NCBI GenBank assembly: GCA_052389915.1
Contig: JBQTHL010000048.1
Span: forward strand, 4,954-68,953
Reading direction: 5' to 3'
Length of the DNA: 64,000 bases
Source: Panacagrimonas sp052389915
Lineage (GTDB): Bacteria; Pseudomonadota; Gammaproteobacteria; Nevskiales; Nevskiaceae
Shown here: piece after piece, positions 1 through 7,997 of the stretch
Numbering within the stretch: the first letter of the stretch is position 1
Layout: each line of letters begins with the position of its first letter
The notes under the pieces: generated by a model
Databases searched by the model: none
Told to the model about the DNA's origin: nothing
The model's input: the letters and a program-made list of their open reading frames with translations, nothing else
Made by a program: the position numbers and the translations under genes

Positions 1-137
1 CCCTGATCAAGCGCGTGGTGCAGCGCGAAGCCGTGACATTGGGCTGGGTGCGCCAGCAATGCGGTCAGCACGTGTTCGGAGAACTACCCAAGGCCTGCGC
101 CGAGGCGGAAGCCAATCCGCGTTCCTCGCAAGCCTGA
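1..137 (+). CDS. C-terminal end of an unidentified protein (partial)
   Basis: An open frame enters from the left edge and runs in frame from base 3 to a TGA at 135-137, giving about 44 residues that end in NPRSSQA. The visible part has two cysteines (QQCGQ and KACAE) and a polar C-terminus. Too little is present to assign a family. It lies only 7 bases before the amidohydrolase gene on the same strand, so the two are probably co-transcribed. The call rests on frame continuity and the tight spacing. Confidence 0.45.
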   Translation, partial: LIKRVVQREAVTLGWVRQQCGQHVFGELPKACAEAEANPRSSQA

Positions 138-144
138 ACCGCCG

Positions 145-2109
145 ATGCAAGACACCGACACCCGACGACGCCGCACCCTGCAAGGTCTGGCCGCGCTCGG
201 AGCCACTCCCTGGATCAGCCGCCTAGCCGCGGCAGGAACGCCGCCCATGAACGCCAGCCTCATCCTGCGCAACGGACGCATCACCACGCTCGACCGGCAG
301 GCGCCGCAGGCTAACGCGCTGGCCATCAGCGAAGGGCACTTCGTCGCCGTCGGTGACGATGCCGACATCATGCAGATGGCAACTTCGCGGACGCGGGTCA
401 TCGACCTGAAACAGCGTCGCGTGATTCCCGGCCTGATCGATTCACACATTCACGTCATCCGCGGCGGACTCAACTACAACCTCGAACTGCGCTGGGACGG
501 CGTCCCTTCTCTGGCCGATGGCATGCGCATGCTCAAGGCCCAGGTCGCGCGCACGCCTGCGCCACAGTGGGTGCGTGTGGTCGGCGGCTTCACTGAATCG
601 CAGTTCGCCGAAAAGCGTCTGCCGACGCTGGATGAACTCAACGCCGTTGCACCCGATACGCCGGTCTTCATCCTTCATCTCTACGACCGCGCACTGCTCA
701 ATCGCGCCGCGCTGCGCGCAGCCGGCTACACGCGCGACACTCCGAATCCACCGGGTGGACTCATTGCGCGCGATGCGTCCGGTGAACCCACCGGCCTGCT
801 GCTCGCAGAACCCAATGCACTGCTGCTGTACACCGCGCTCAGCAAGGGGCCGAAGCTGCCGCTCGAATACCAGGCGAACTCCACGCGCCATTTCATGCGC
901 GAGCTGAACCGTCTCGGCGTCACCAGCGTCGTCGACGCCGGCGGCGGCTTCCAGAACTATCCCGACGACTACCAGGTCATCGAAAAGCTGCATGCGGCCG
1001 GGCAACTCACCCTGCGCATCGCCTACAACCTGTTCACGCAGAAACCCAAGGAAGAGGTCGCGGACTTCAAGCGCTGGGGGGGCCTCGTGAAACCAGGACA
1101 GGGCGACCCGATGTACCGCCACAACGGCGCTGGCGAGATGCTGGTATTCAGCGCCGCGGATTTCGAGGACTTCCGCATGCCGCGCCCCGAGATGCCGCCG
1201 AACATGGAGTCCGAGCTCGAAGCCGTGACGCGCGTGCTCTCACAGAACCGCTGGCCCTGGCGCCTGCACGCGACTTACGACGAGACCATCACGCGTGCGC
1301 TCGACGTGTTCGAGAAGGTCAATCGCGACGTGCCGTTCAAGGGCCTGCACTGGTTCTTCGATCACGCCGAAACGGTCAGCGACCGCAACCTCGAACGCAT
1401 CGCCAAGCTTGGCGGCGGCGTCGCCATCCAGCATCGCATGAGCTACCAGGGCGAGTTCTTCGTGCAGCGCTACGGGAAGAAGGCGGTTGAACGCACGCCG
1501 CCCTTCAAGCGCATGCTCGAGATGGGCGTGAACGTGGGCTGCGGGACCGATGCCACGCGCGTGGCCTCTTACGATCCGTGGAACGCGTTGCACTGGCTCA
1601 GTACGGGCAAGACGCTGGGCGGCATGGCGATGTATCCATCGGCGAACCTCGTCGATCGGGAAACGGCGCTGGCGATGTACACGCAGCGTAACGCCTGGTT
1701 CTCCAACGAGGAGGGCTTGAAGGGCCAGATTCGCAGCGGCCAGTACGCGGATCTCGCGGTGCTGTCCGAGGATTATTTTTCGGTGCCGGAAGACCGCATC
1801 CGCCAGTTGCGCTCGGTGCTAACGGTGGTCGACGGTCGCATCGTGTACGCCGACGAGGATTACCGCGATCTCGATCCGGCGCTGCCACCGGCGATGCCCG
1901 ATTGGTCGCCGGTGAACCACGGCTCCCGCTACTGGAAGGCCGAGCGCAACCAGGCCGCGATGCACGCACTTGCGGCGAGCGCCTGCGACTGTGCAACAGC
2001 CTGCGGCGTCCATGGACACGCGCACGGTCGGGCGCAGAGTGCCGCGGTGGCCGACGAATCTCAGTCGCTGTTCTGGGGTGCGTTTGGATGTTCGTGCTGG
2101 GCTGCGTAA
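145..2109 (+). CDS. Tat-exported amidohydrolase, YtcJ/amidohydrolase-3 type
   Basis: A 654-residue metal-dependent hydrolase. The N-terminus carries a run of arginines followed by a hydrophobic stretch (RRRRTLQGLAALGA), consistent with a twin-arginine signal and periplasmic action. The HxH metal motif is seen in GLIDSHIHV near residue 100. Later conserved blocks are FDHAETV and the C-terminal GCGTDATRV, whose Asp is the usual catalytic or metal residue. The length suits the amidohydrolase-3 group, which hydrolyses amides and related bonds; the substrate cannot be read. Oddly, the last 50 residues are rich in Cys and His (CDCATACGVHGHAHG), suggesting an extra metal-binding tail. The start at 145 keeps the whole signal. 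It is followed two bases later by a DoxX gene, indicating an operon. Confidence 0.8.
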   Translation: MQDTDTRRRRTLQGLAALGATPWISRLAAAGTPPMNASLILRNGRITTLDRQAPQANALAISEGHFVAVGDDADIMQMATSRTRVIDLKQRRVIPGLIDSHIHVIRGGLNYNLELRWDGVPSLADGMRMLKAQVARTPAPQWVRVVGGFTESQFAEKRLPTLDELNAVAPDTPVFILHLYDRALLNRAALRAAGYTRDTPNPPGGLIARDASGEPTGLLLAEPNALLLYTALSKGPKLPLEYQANSTRHFMRELNRLGVTSVVDAGGGFQNYPDDYQVIEKLHAAGQLTLRIAYNLFTQKPKEEVADFKRWGGLVKPGQGDPMYRHNGAGEMLVFSAADFEDFRMPRPEMPPNMESELEAVTRVLSQNRWPWRLHATYDETITRALDVFEKVNRDVPFKGLHWFFDHAETVSDRNLERIAKLGGGVAIQHRMSYQGEFFVQRYGKKAVERTPPFKRMLEMGVNVGCGTDATRVASYDPWNALHWLSTGKTLGGMAMYPSANLVDRETALAMYTQRNAWFSNEEGLKGQIRSGQYADLAVLSEDYFSVPEDRIRQLRSVLTVVDGRIVYADEDYRDLDPALPPAMPDWSPVNHGSRYWKAERNQAAMHALAASACDCATACGVHGHAHGRAQSAAVADESQSLFWGAFGCSCWAA

Positions 2110-2111
2110 GG

Positions 2112-2534
2112 ATGCGCGCCGACGTTCACGCCGTCGTTGCCTCGCAGCCCTGGGTGTTGCGTCTCGCCAGTGCTGCGCTTTGCACGGCCTACGTCTACAG
2201 CGGCGTGAGCAAGCTGCTGAACTTTGATGCGGCGCTCGGCGAAGCGGCGCACTTCGGCTTGAACCCACCTGCCGTGTTCGCCATTGCAGTGATCCTGACC
2301 CAGCTCGGCGGTTCCGCCCTGACGGTGTTCGCCTCCGGCCGTTGGCAGGCGCTGGGCGCCGTCGCGCTCGCCGGCTTCACGGTGGTCGCGACGGTGATCG
2401 GCCATCCGTTCTGGACGAAGGAAGGCATGGATCGCTTCCACAATCGCAACAGCTTTCTCGAACACATCGGCCTGGTCGGCGGCTTCCTGCTGGTGGCTGC
2501 TCTCGCGTTGCCGCGCCGTGCCGCGGGCAGTTGA
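2112..2534 (+). CDS. DoxX family integral membrane protein
   Basis: A protein of about 140 residues with four predicted hydrophobic segments: around AALCTAYVYSGVSKLL, VFAIAVILTQLGGSAL, GAVALAGFTVVATVIG and HIGLVGGFLLVAALAL. The motif YSGVSKLLNF after the first helix and HPFWTKEG before the last are typical of the DoxX family, which sits in the inner membrane and is often linked to redox partners. An open frame extends further upstream, but the ATG at 2112 directly after the amidohydrolase stop gives the canonical DoxX length. Its 3' end overlaps the porin gene by 17 bases, implying translational coupling. The exact biochemical role is unknown. Confidence 0.75.
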   Translation: MRADVHAVVASQPWVLRLASAALCTAYVYSGVSKLLNFDAALGEAAHFGLNPPAVFAIAVILTQLGGSALTVFASGRWQALGAVALAGFTVVATVIGHPFWTKEGMDRFHNRNSFLEHIGLVGGFLLVAALALPRRAAGS

Positions 2535-3714
2535 GTGGGCGCGATTCGCCGTTGGCGTTCTCGCGGCGATGGGGTTCAGCACAGCCAGCGCGCAGGAATG
2601 GAAAATCGGAGGAAGCCTGCGCGAGCAGATGGAATCGGTGTCGGACGACTCGCTCGGCGAGGACGGTCGCGCCGACACGGTGCTGCTGCATCGCCTTCTG
2701 CTGAGAATGGACGCCTCGGTACTGCCGTCGCTACGCACGATGATCGAACTCGGCGCCTACGCGCAGGGCGGCCGCAATGGAGGATCGAGCCCGGTGGATG
2801 AGAGCGCGCCCGATCTGCACCAGGGCTATCTGGACTGGACGCTGCCCAGTAGCTCGACGCAGCTTCGCCTCGGCCGCCAGGAATGGACGCTGGGCAGCGG
2901 CCGTCTCGTGTCGGTGCGCGACGGCCCCAACATCCGCCGCGCGTTCGACGCCGCGCAGTTGCACGGCATGATCGCGGGCACGTCATGGCGCATGTTCTGG
3001 GGCCGGCCGGTGCGGAACCGCGACGGTGCTTTCGATGATCGCGAGGAGCGCACGCAACACCTGGGCGGCTTCGAGCTCGCACTGCCACTGTCACGCGCAC
3101 GCGCGAACCTCGAAATCTATGCGCTCGACTATCGGCGGGACGAGGCGGACTTCGCGAGTGGCACCGACCGCGAACGTCGGCGGTCTTTCGGCCTGCGCTG
3201 GCACGGCGACGGTGATGCGTTCGACTTCAACACCGAGGTTGTTTTCCAGCGAGGCGACTGGGGCGAGGCGAGAATCCGCGCCTGGACGATTGCGAACGAT
3301 GTCGGCTGGCGCGTGCCGCTCGCCGGTCATCACTCCCGCGTCGGCTTCAAGGCCGACCTCGCCAGCGGCGACGACGATCCCGAGGATTCGCGTCTCGAAA
3401 CCTTCAACGCGCTGTATCCCAATCCCAGCTATTTCAGCGATGCCGCGCTGATCGCGCCCGCCAACCTGATCGACCTGCAACCGAACATGACGCTGCCGCT
3501 GTCCCCATCGCTGAATTTGTATGCCGGCTGGAACCTGCTGTGGAAGCACCGGCGCGCGGACGCGGTCTACACGACGCCGGTGCCGCTGACGCCGGTGACC
3601 GGCAGCAGCGGAGGCGCGCGGTGGATCGGCCAGCAAGGCCAGCTCTCGGCGCAGTGGACACCGCACGATGAGCTATCGCTCGAAGCGAGCTACGTGCACT
3701 TCCGTCCGGGGTAA
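2518..3714 (+). CDS. Alginate-export-family outer-membrane porin, C-terminally truncated
   Basis: A 398-residue beta-barrel protein starting at a GTG inside the DoxX gene. A signal peptide (FAVGVLAAMGFSTASAQE) precedes the barrel. Motifs of the alginate_exp family are visible, including LRLGRQEWTLGSGRLVS (the GRQ strand) and amphipathic alternating strands throughout. Family members usually run well past the strand EASYVHFRPG and finish with an aromatic C-terminal strand. Here that strand is followed at once by a stop and then by mobile-element-like repeats, so the end has been replaced. Without the last strands the protein may not be inserted by the BAM machinery, and it may be a recent pseudogene. 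The neighbouring hydrolase suggests it served substrate uptake. Confidence 0.65.
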   Translation: MPRAVEWARFAVGVLAAMGFSTASAQEWKIGGSLREQMESVSDDSLGEDGRADTVLLHRLLLRMDASVLPSLRTMIELGAYAQGGRNGGSSPVDESAPDLHQGYLDWTLPSSSTQLRLGRQEWTLGSGRLVSVRDGPNIRRAFDAAQLHGMIAGTSWRMFWGRPVRNRDGAFDDREERTQHLGGFELALPLSRARANLEIYALDYRRDEADFASGTDRERRRSFGLRWHGDGDAFDFNTEVVFQRGDWGEARIRAWTIANDVGWRVPLAGHHSRVGFKADLASGDDDPEDSRLETFNALYPNPSYFSDAALIAPANLIDLQPNMTLPLSPSLNLYAGWNLLWKHRRADAVYTTPVPLTPVTGSSGGARWIGQQGQLSAQWTPHDELSLEASYVHFRPG

Positions 3715-3725
3715 ACGTACCCGCC

Positions 3726-4017
3726 GTGTAAAAACTGCACTTTCGGCTCACTGAGCAGGTTCAGGCCACGACCCTCGACGTCGGAGCCCGTTCTCTCTTC
3801 GCCACCCCGAGCCCGATCAGGTCTGGTCAAATCGGTCGGCCACCCGCTTCATTTCCTTTGTTACAAAGTGCACCTTTTACACGTCGGGATTCCATCGGCG
3901 CGTTTCGATGCGCCTCCGCCTGCGGCTATTGGCAAAAGGCACAATGCCATACCGGTCAATTGGTTATCTTGTATTCGTGGGTTTCTGTGCCGCGGGCTGA
4001 AAGTACACTTTTTACAC
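3726..4017. repeat. Three copies of an 18-19 bp IS-end-like motif in a gene-free gap
   Basis: The gap 3715-4066 holds no convincing gene. It contains GTGTAAAAACTGCACTTTC at 3726-3744 and two copies in the opposite orientation, AAAGTGCACCTTTTACAC at 3865-3882 and GAAAGTACACTTTTTACAC at 3999-4017, each differing by about two bases. Multiple copies of a terminal motif in opposed orientation are typical of the ends of IS21-like and some other insertion sequences. I infer a decayed element with its transposase lost. The first copy sits 12 bases after the broken end of the porin gene. Confidence 0.5.
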
Positions 4018-4058
4018 CTCGAAACACTTGGGGGTGTCCATACGCATCGGTACGGCCT

Positions 4059-4091
4059 CGTCAGGTGGTCGTGTCCCTGGGCGTGGTGTAG
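4059..4091. repeat. IS256 element: left target duplication and left terminal inverted repeat
   Basis: CGTCAGGT (4059-4066) is the left copy of an 8 bp target duplication. It is followed by the left inverted repeat starting GGTCGTGTCCCTGGGC at 4067, which matches the reverse complement of the right end at 23 of the first 25 bases. Confidence 0.88.
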
Positions 4092-5433
4092 GTTCTAGTG
4101 GTCACCGGTGGCGCTTGGTTTAGGTTTGGGTTGCGAAGACCAACCCCAACCGAGGAAGCCACCGATGACCGAGGACATGATGAGCTTGCGGGCGATGCTG
4201 GAAAAGAGCCCCGACGCTGACCTGCTGCGCGAGATGATTGGATTTGCCAGCCAGCGGCTGATGGAGCTTGAGGTCGGCGCCCTGGCTGGCGCGCCCTACG
4301 GCGAGAAGAACGCCGAGCGCCTGGCGCAACGCAATGGCTACCGCGAGCGAGACTGGGAGACGCGTGCGGGGACCGTCGAGCTGAAGATTCCCAAGCTTCG
4401 CAGGGGCAGCTACTTCCCGACGTTTCTGGAGCCGCGCAGGATGGCCGAGAAGGCGCTCACCGCGGTGATCCAGGAGGCCTACATCCAGGGCATCTCGACG
4501 CGCTCGGTGGATGACCTGGTGCAGGCCATGGGCGGCAGCGGGATCTCACGCAGCCAGGTATCGCGGCTCTGTGAAGAGATCGACGAGCGCGTCCACGCGT
4601 TTCTGGACCGCCCCATCGAAGGCGACTGGCCGTACCTGTGGGTCGACGCGACCTACGTGAAGGTGCGCGAGGCCGGTCGCATCGTTTCGGTCGCCGTGAT
4701 CGTCGCCGTCGGCGTCAACGCTGACGGCCGCCGCGAGATCCTGGGCATGGACATCGGCCCTTCGGAGGCCGAGATCTTCTGGAAGGACTTCCTGCGCAAG
4801 CTCACACGTCGCGGCCTGCGCGGCGTCAAGCTTGTGATCTCCGACAGCCATGAGGGAATCAAGGCAGCGGTCTCGAAGGTGCTGACAGCCACGTGGCAGC
4901 GCTGCCGCGTGCACTTCATGCGCAACGTCCTGGCTCACGCCGGCAAGAGCGGTCGTCGAGTCGTGTCCGCCTTCATCGCCACGGCTTTCGCTCAGAACGA
5001 CGCCATGGCTGCACGCAAGCAGTGGCGCAGCGTCGCCGATCAGCTCCGCAGCAACGTGCCCAAACTTGCCGCCTTGATGGACCAGGCCGAGCCCGACGTC
5101 CTGGCCTACATGACCTTCCCTGCGGCGCATCGCGTGAAGCTGCACAGCACCAACCCGCTGGAGCGGCTCAACGGCGAGATCAAGCGGCGCACCGAGGTGG
5201 TGGGGATCTTCCCCAACGACGCCGCCATCCGCCGACTCGTCGGCGCGATCCTGCTCGAGCAAAACGACGAGTGGTGCGTGCAGCGATCCCGCTACATGAC
5301 CCGCGAGACGATCAGCGAAATGGTCGACGCCCCTGTCATCAGCCTGCCGGCTGTGGCAGCCTGATCACCGCAATCCCAACCGGACCAGCCCTCCGTCAAA
5401 CCAAGGAGCTACACCACGTCCGGGGACACGACC
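4067..5433 (+). mobile_element. Complete IS256-family insertion sequence (1367 bp)
   Basis: The element is bounded by imperfect inverted repeats of about 25 bp and flanked by a perfect 8 bp direct repeat, CGTCAGGT, at 4059-4066 and 5434-5441. An 8-9 bp duplication is the known signature of IS256 transposition. It carries a single intact transposase gene. Both the duplication and the reading frame are undamaged, so insertion is probably recent. It landed 7 bases beyond the stop codon of the truncated KfrA-like gene, within the debris between that gene and the broken porin. Confidence 0.9.
4165..5364 (+). CDS. IS256-family (mutator-type) transposase
   Basis: A 399-residue DDE transposase. Recognisable blocks are the N-terminal region around ERLAQRNGYRERDWETRAGT, the catalytic-domain start WPYLWVDATYVKV (first Asp), the second Asp in LVISDSHEGIKAA, the CxxH block WQRCRVHFMRNVL, and the C-terminal LHSTNPLERLNGEIKRRTEVVGIFPN with the catalytic Glu. 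Order and length agree with the Transposase_mut family. I chose the ATG at 4165 because it gives the normal family N-terminus; an in-frame start further upstream would add about 19 residues inside the leader of the element. No frameshift or missing catalytic residue is seen, so it is probably active. Confidence 0.93.
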   Translation: MTEDMMSLRAMLEKSPDADLLREMIGFASQRLMELEVGALAGAPYGEKNAERLAQRNGYRERDWETRAGTVELKIPKLRRGSYFPTFLEPRRMAEKALTAVIQEAYIQGISTRSVDDLVQAMGGSGISRSQVSRLCEEIDERVHAFLDRPIEGDWPYLWVDATYVKVREAGRIVSVAVIVAVGVNADGRREILGMDIGPSEAEIFWKDFLRKLTRRGLRGVKLVISDSHEGIKAAVSKVLTATWQRCRVHFMRNVLAHAGKSGRRVVSAFIATAFAQNDAMAARKQWRSVADQLRSNVPKLAALMDQAEPDVLAYMTFPAAHRVKLHSTNPLERLNGEIKRRTEVVGIFPNDAAIRRLVGAILLEQNDEWCVQRSRYMTRETISEMVDAPVISLPAVAA

Positions 5434-5441
5434 CGTCAGGT
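5409..5441. repeat. IS256 element: right terminal inverted repeat and right target duplication
   Basis: The right inverted repeat ends ...GGGGACACGACC at 5433 and is the reverse complement of the left end with few mismatches. It is followed by CGTCAGGT (5434-5441), identical to the left copy. Confidence 0.88.
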
Positions 5442-5448
5442 GCCGTTC

Positions 5449-6459
5449 CTATGTCGGCACTCCGTGCTCAATCCGCGCGAGCAATCGCACGGCCTCCTCA
5501 AGGCCCGCGTCTGAATCCACCAGTTCTGCAGGCGACACGCTTCCGAGCGCTGCGTTGCGTTGATGCAGCCAAAGTTCGGCGACCCCTTCCCGCTCCATTA
5601 CCCGTCGCGCCTCCGCTCGTAATCGGGCCAGTCTCGCGGCGGATTCGGGCGACAAGCCCTGAAGTTTCTTCACCGAACCTGAAATACCGGAGACGCTCGC
5701 CAGATTGGTGATCCAGTCCAGTTCAGCCTGCAGGACCTCGATCTTGTCTCGAGCCTGCTCCCTCTGGACGTCTTCTCGGGCGGCGGCGAGTTCGAGATCT
5801 CGAATCCGTTGCGAATCCGCGGCGGCTCTGTCCCGATGCTCAGCATGTGTCAATTTCAGCTCTTGCACCTGCCTCTCGAGGGCCTGGCGCTGACCCTCGC
5901 TGTGCTGTGCGGCCTCTCGCGTGCGTAGGATTTCGCGCTGCGATTGCTCCAAATCCGAACGGAACTGCTGCACCTGCGTGCGTAGATTGCTGGTCTCTGC
6001 CGACAGCGCGGCCGCATCGCGACTGAGCTGCGCAACGTGGGCCAGTTTCTCGCTGATCGACCCGTTCAATCCTCGGATATCGGCCTGGAGCTGTTGCACC
6101 TGCTGCTCGTGACGGCGTTGCTCCTGCTCACGTTGTTCCTTGGAAGCGGCCCGGAAATGCTCCAGCGCCTGGCGCGCATTCTCGTGTTTCTGCTCCAACG
6201 ATTGCCGGTACTCGACCTGCTCCGCCAGGCGCTGCTCGAGTCCGTTGATCTGCTCGCGAAGTTGTACGACGTGGGTCTGCTCGGCCGACAGGAGACCGGC
6301 GGTTGCTGCGTGCGCCTCCTTTTCGGCCTCAAGTCTTCCTTCGATCTGCTGAAGCTGGGTCCGGAGACGTTCCCCTTCTGCTTGCGCGGTGCCGATCTGA
6401 GCCCGCAATGTCGCGCGATCCGCGTCGTAGCGAGGGTTGGCAGGGATCTGAGCGAAATC
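5449..6459 (-). pseudogene. KfrA-like coiled-coil protein lacking its DNA-binding head
   Basis: An open frame of about 336 codons on the minus strand between an in-frame stop at 6460-6462 and the TAG at 5449. It encodes a nearly continuous coiled coil (LxxQINGLEQRLAEQ, RQSLEQKHENARQALEHFR) and a conserved C-terminal end WLHQRNAALGSVSP...RIEHGVPT. It is clearly paralogous to the intact neighbour at 6517-7767. Homology begins at RYDADRATLRAQ and the roughly 85-95 N-terminal residues, including the helix-turn-helix head, are missing. Only a TTG at 6408 could serve as a late start and no good ribosome site is visible. I infer a tandem duplication followed by 5' deletion. A headless coiled coil could still pair with the intact copy, so it may not be inert. 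Confidence 0.7.
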
Positions 6460-6516
6460 CTACAAAACGTGACCTAAGCCAATGATATTTAGACATATTT
6501 ATTGAACGCTATCGAT

Positions 6517-7767
6517 CTACACTGGTATGCCGTGCTCGATCCTTCCGAGCTCATTGATTGCCGTCGCGAGATCCTCGTCAGATCGTATCAACGTGATTGG
6601 CGCGACATTTCCGAGTGCAAAGCTCCGCTGGTGAATCCAAAGCTCTGCCCCGTCTGTTGACTCCAGTACCCGGACGGCCTCTGCACGCAGCTTCTCCAAC
6701 CTCTTCATGTCGCTGAGCGACGCATCGCGCAAAGCTTCAGTGGTGCCGACGACACCATACGCTCTGGCCAGTTTCATTAGCTGCGCCATTTCGACTTGCA
6801 GCGATTGAACTCGGCCCTGCGTCTGCTCCAACTGCCCTTCAGTTCGTGCGGCAGCGAGTTCCAGTTCGCGAATGCGTTGCGCATCACCGACGATCCGCTG
6901 TTGCTGCTCGGTTTGCGTTGCTTTTGCGTCCTGCAACTGCCCTTCCAGCGATACGCGCCGCCCCTCACCTTGGCTGGCCTGGTCGTGGAGCTGGAGAATC
7001 TGTTTCTCGAGCTGCTGCTTCTCTATCCGCGCTTCCTGCGCCTGCGACCGCAGACTACTGCTCTCGGCACTCAGGACCGCTGCGTCGCGGTTGACCTGTG
7101 TTAGCTGCGAGAGTTTTTCACTGAGCGTGGCATTCACCGCGCGAAGCTCCGCCTGTAGCTGCTGGACCTGTTGCTCATGACGGCGCTGCTCTTGCTCGCG
7201 CTGCTCCTTCGCAGCCGTGCGGAAATGCTCGAGCGCTTGGCGGGCGTTCTCGTGCTTCTCTTCCAACGACTGCCGGTAAGAGGCCTGTTCGGCAAGCCGC
7301 TGTTCCAGCCCCTGTACTTGCTCAGTGAGCCGAACCGTCCGTGTGCGTTCGGCTTGCAGCTCAACGCCGACGCCCAAATGTGCCCCCCTCTCTCCGGCCA
7401 GGGCAACCTCGGCCCGTTCGAGTTGATTGCGAACTCGCTGGGCCTCGTCTTGGGCCTGAGTGAGCTGCACTCGGATCGACGCGCGATCAGCGTCAAACCG
7501 CTGGGTAGCAGCGAGAAGTTCCTCCTCCGCCTCATGCTTGAGCCGATCCGTCAGCTGGGATACCAGGGCCTGAAGGGCTTCGCTGATAGTGGCTGTGGAC
7601 GCCCCGCCCTCGGACTCAAGTTCCTTGAGATACCGGTGAATCGTGGATTTCGATCCCGTGTTGCCCAGCAGCGCGCGGATGGCATCGACCGACGGGTGCT
7701 TGCCTTCCTTGACCAACTGATCGCGGGCGTCCTTGACGTCCCATTTGAATATTCCCGCGCGCGCCAT
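6517..7767 (-). CDS. KfrA-like DNA-binding coiled-coil protein
   Basis: A 416-residue protein. The N-terminus (MARAGIFKWDVKDARDQLV...GNTGSKSTIHRYLKELE) matches the KfrA N-terminal DNA-binding domain found in plasmid partition and replication regions. Residues from about 70 to 340 form a long coiled coil rich in Gln, Glu and Arg. The C-terminus ends AELWIHQRSFALGN...GRIEHGIPV. I prefer the ATG at 7767, which has GGGAG 5-9 bases upstream, over a TTG four codons earlier. KfrA proteins bind their own promoters as repressors and can form filaments. Here the start is preceded by a perfect palindrome at 7794-7818, as expected for autoregulation. The gene is divergent from the conflict operon at 7998 and may also control it, or stem from a plasmid-like element. 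Confidence 0.78.
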   Translation of the reverse strand: MARAGIFKWDVKDARDQLVKEGKHPSVDAIRALLGNTGSKSTIHRYLKELESEGGASTATISEALQALVSQLTDRLKHEAEEELLAATQRFDADRASIRVQLTQAQDEAQRVRNQLERAEVALAGERGAHLGVGVELQAERTRTVRLTEQVQGLEQRLAEQASYRQSLEEKHENARQALEHFRTAAKEQREQEQRRHEQQVQQLQAELRAVNATLSEKLSQLTQVNRDAAVLSAESSSLRSQAQEARIEKQQLEKQILQLHDQASQGEGRRVSLEGQLQDAKATQTEQQQRIVGDAQRIRELELAAARTEGQLEQTQGRVQSLQVEMAQLMKLARAYGVVGTTEALRDASLSDMKRLEKLRAEAVRVLESTDGAELWIHQRSFALGNVAPITLIRSDEDLATAINELGRIEHGIPV

Positions 7768-7793
7768 ACCCACTCCCAATTATTTCGTAATAT

Positions 7794-7818
7794 GTTACGT
7801 AATAGTGTATTACGTAAC
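7794..7818. promoter_or_regulatory. Perfect palindromic operator upstream of the KfrA-like gene
   Basis: Half-sites GTTACGTAAT (7794-7803) and ATTACGTAAC (7809-7818) are exact reverse complements separated by AGTGT. Each half contains the smaller palindrome TTACGTAA, and a degenerate third copy (TTTCGTAA) lies just before, nearer the gene. The site is 27 bases from the KfrA-like start and about 180 bases from the divergent operon at 7998. Autorepressor binding is inferred from the KfrA family. Confidence 0.7.
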
Positions 7819-7997
7819 AATTATTGAAGCAAGAGTTCTAAAAGACGCTGAGTTTTGATACGTGATAATGAATGATTGTCCCGTGTGAGGCGATGCGGCG
7901 AAAGAAAACCGGGCGAAAACAATACGAATGGCATCGTTTGACCAAATCAGAGGGGCCGCGTCGTTATATGCTTCGTTAAACGGCAAAAACTCCTCAG

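Noticed and set aside
3726..4017. Naming the lost element as a specific IS21 member
   Set aside because: No transposase remains and the terminal motif alone does not fix the family without a database search.
7938..7970. TTGACC ... TATATG as a sigma-70 promoter for the conflict operon
   Set aside because: Spacing is about 20-21 bases, too long for a confident call.
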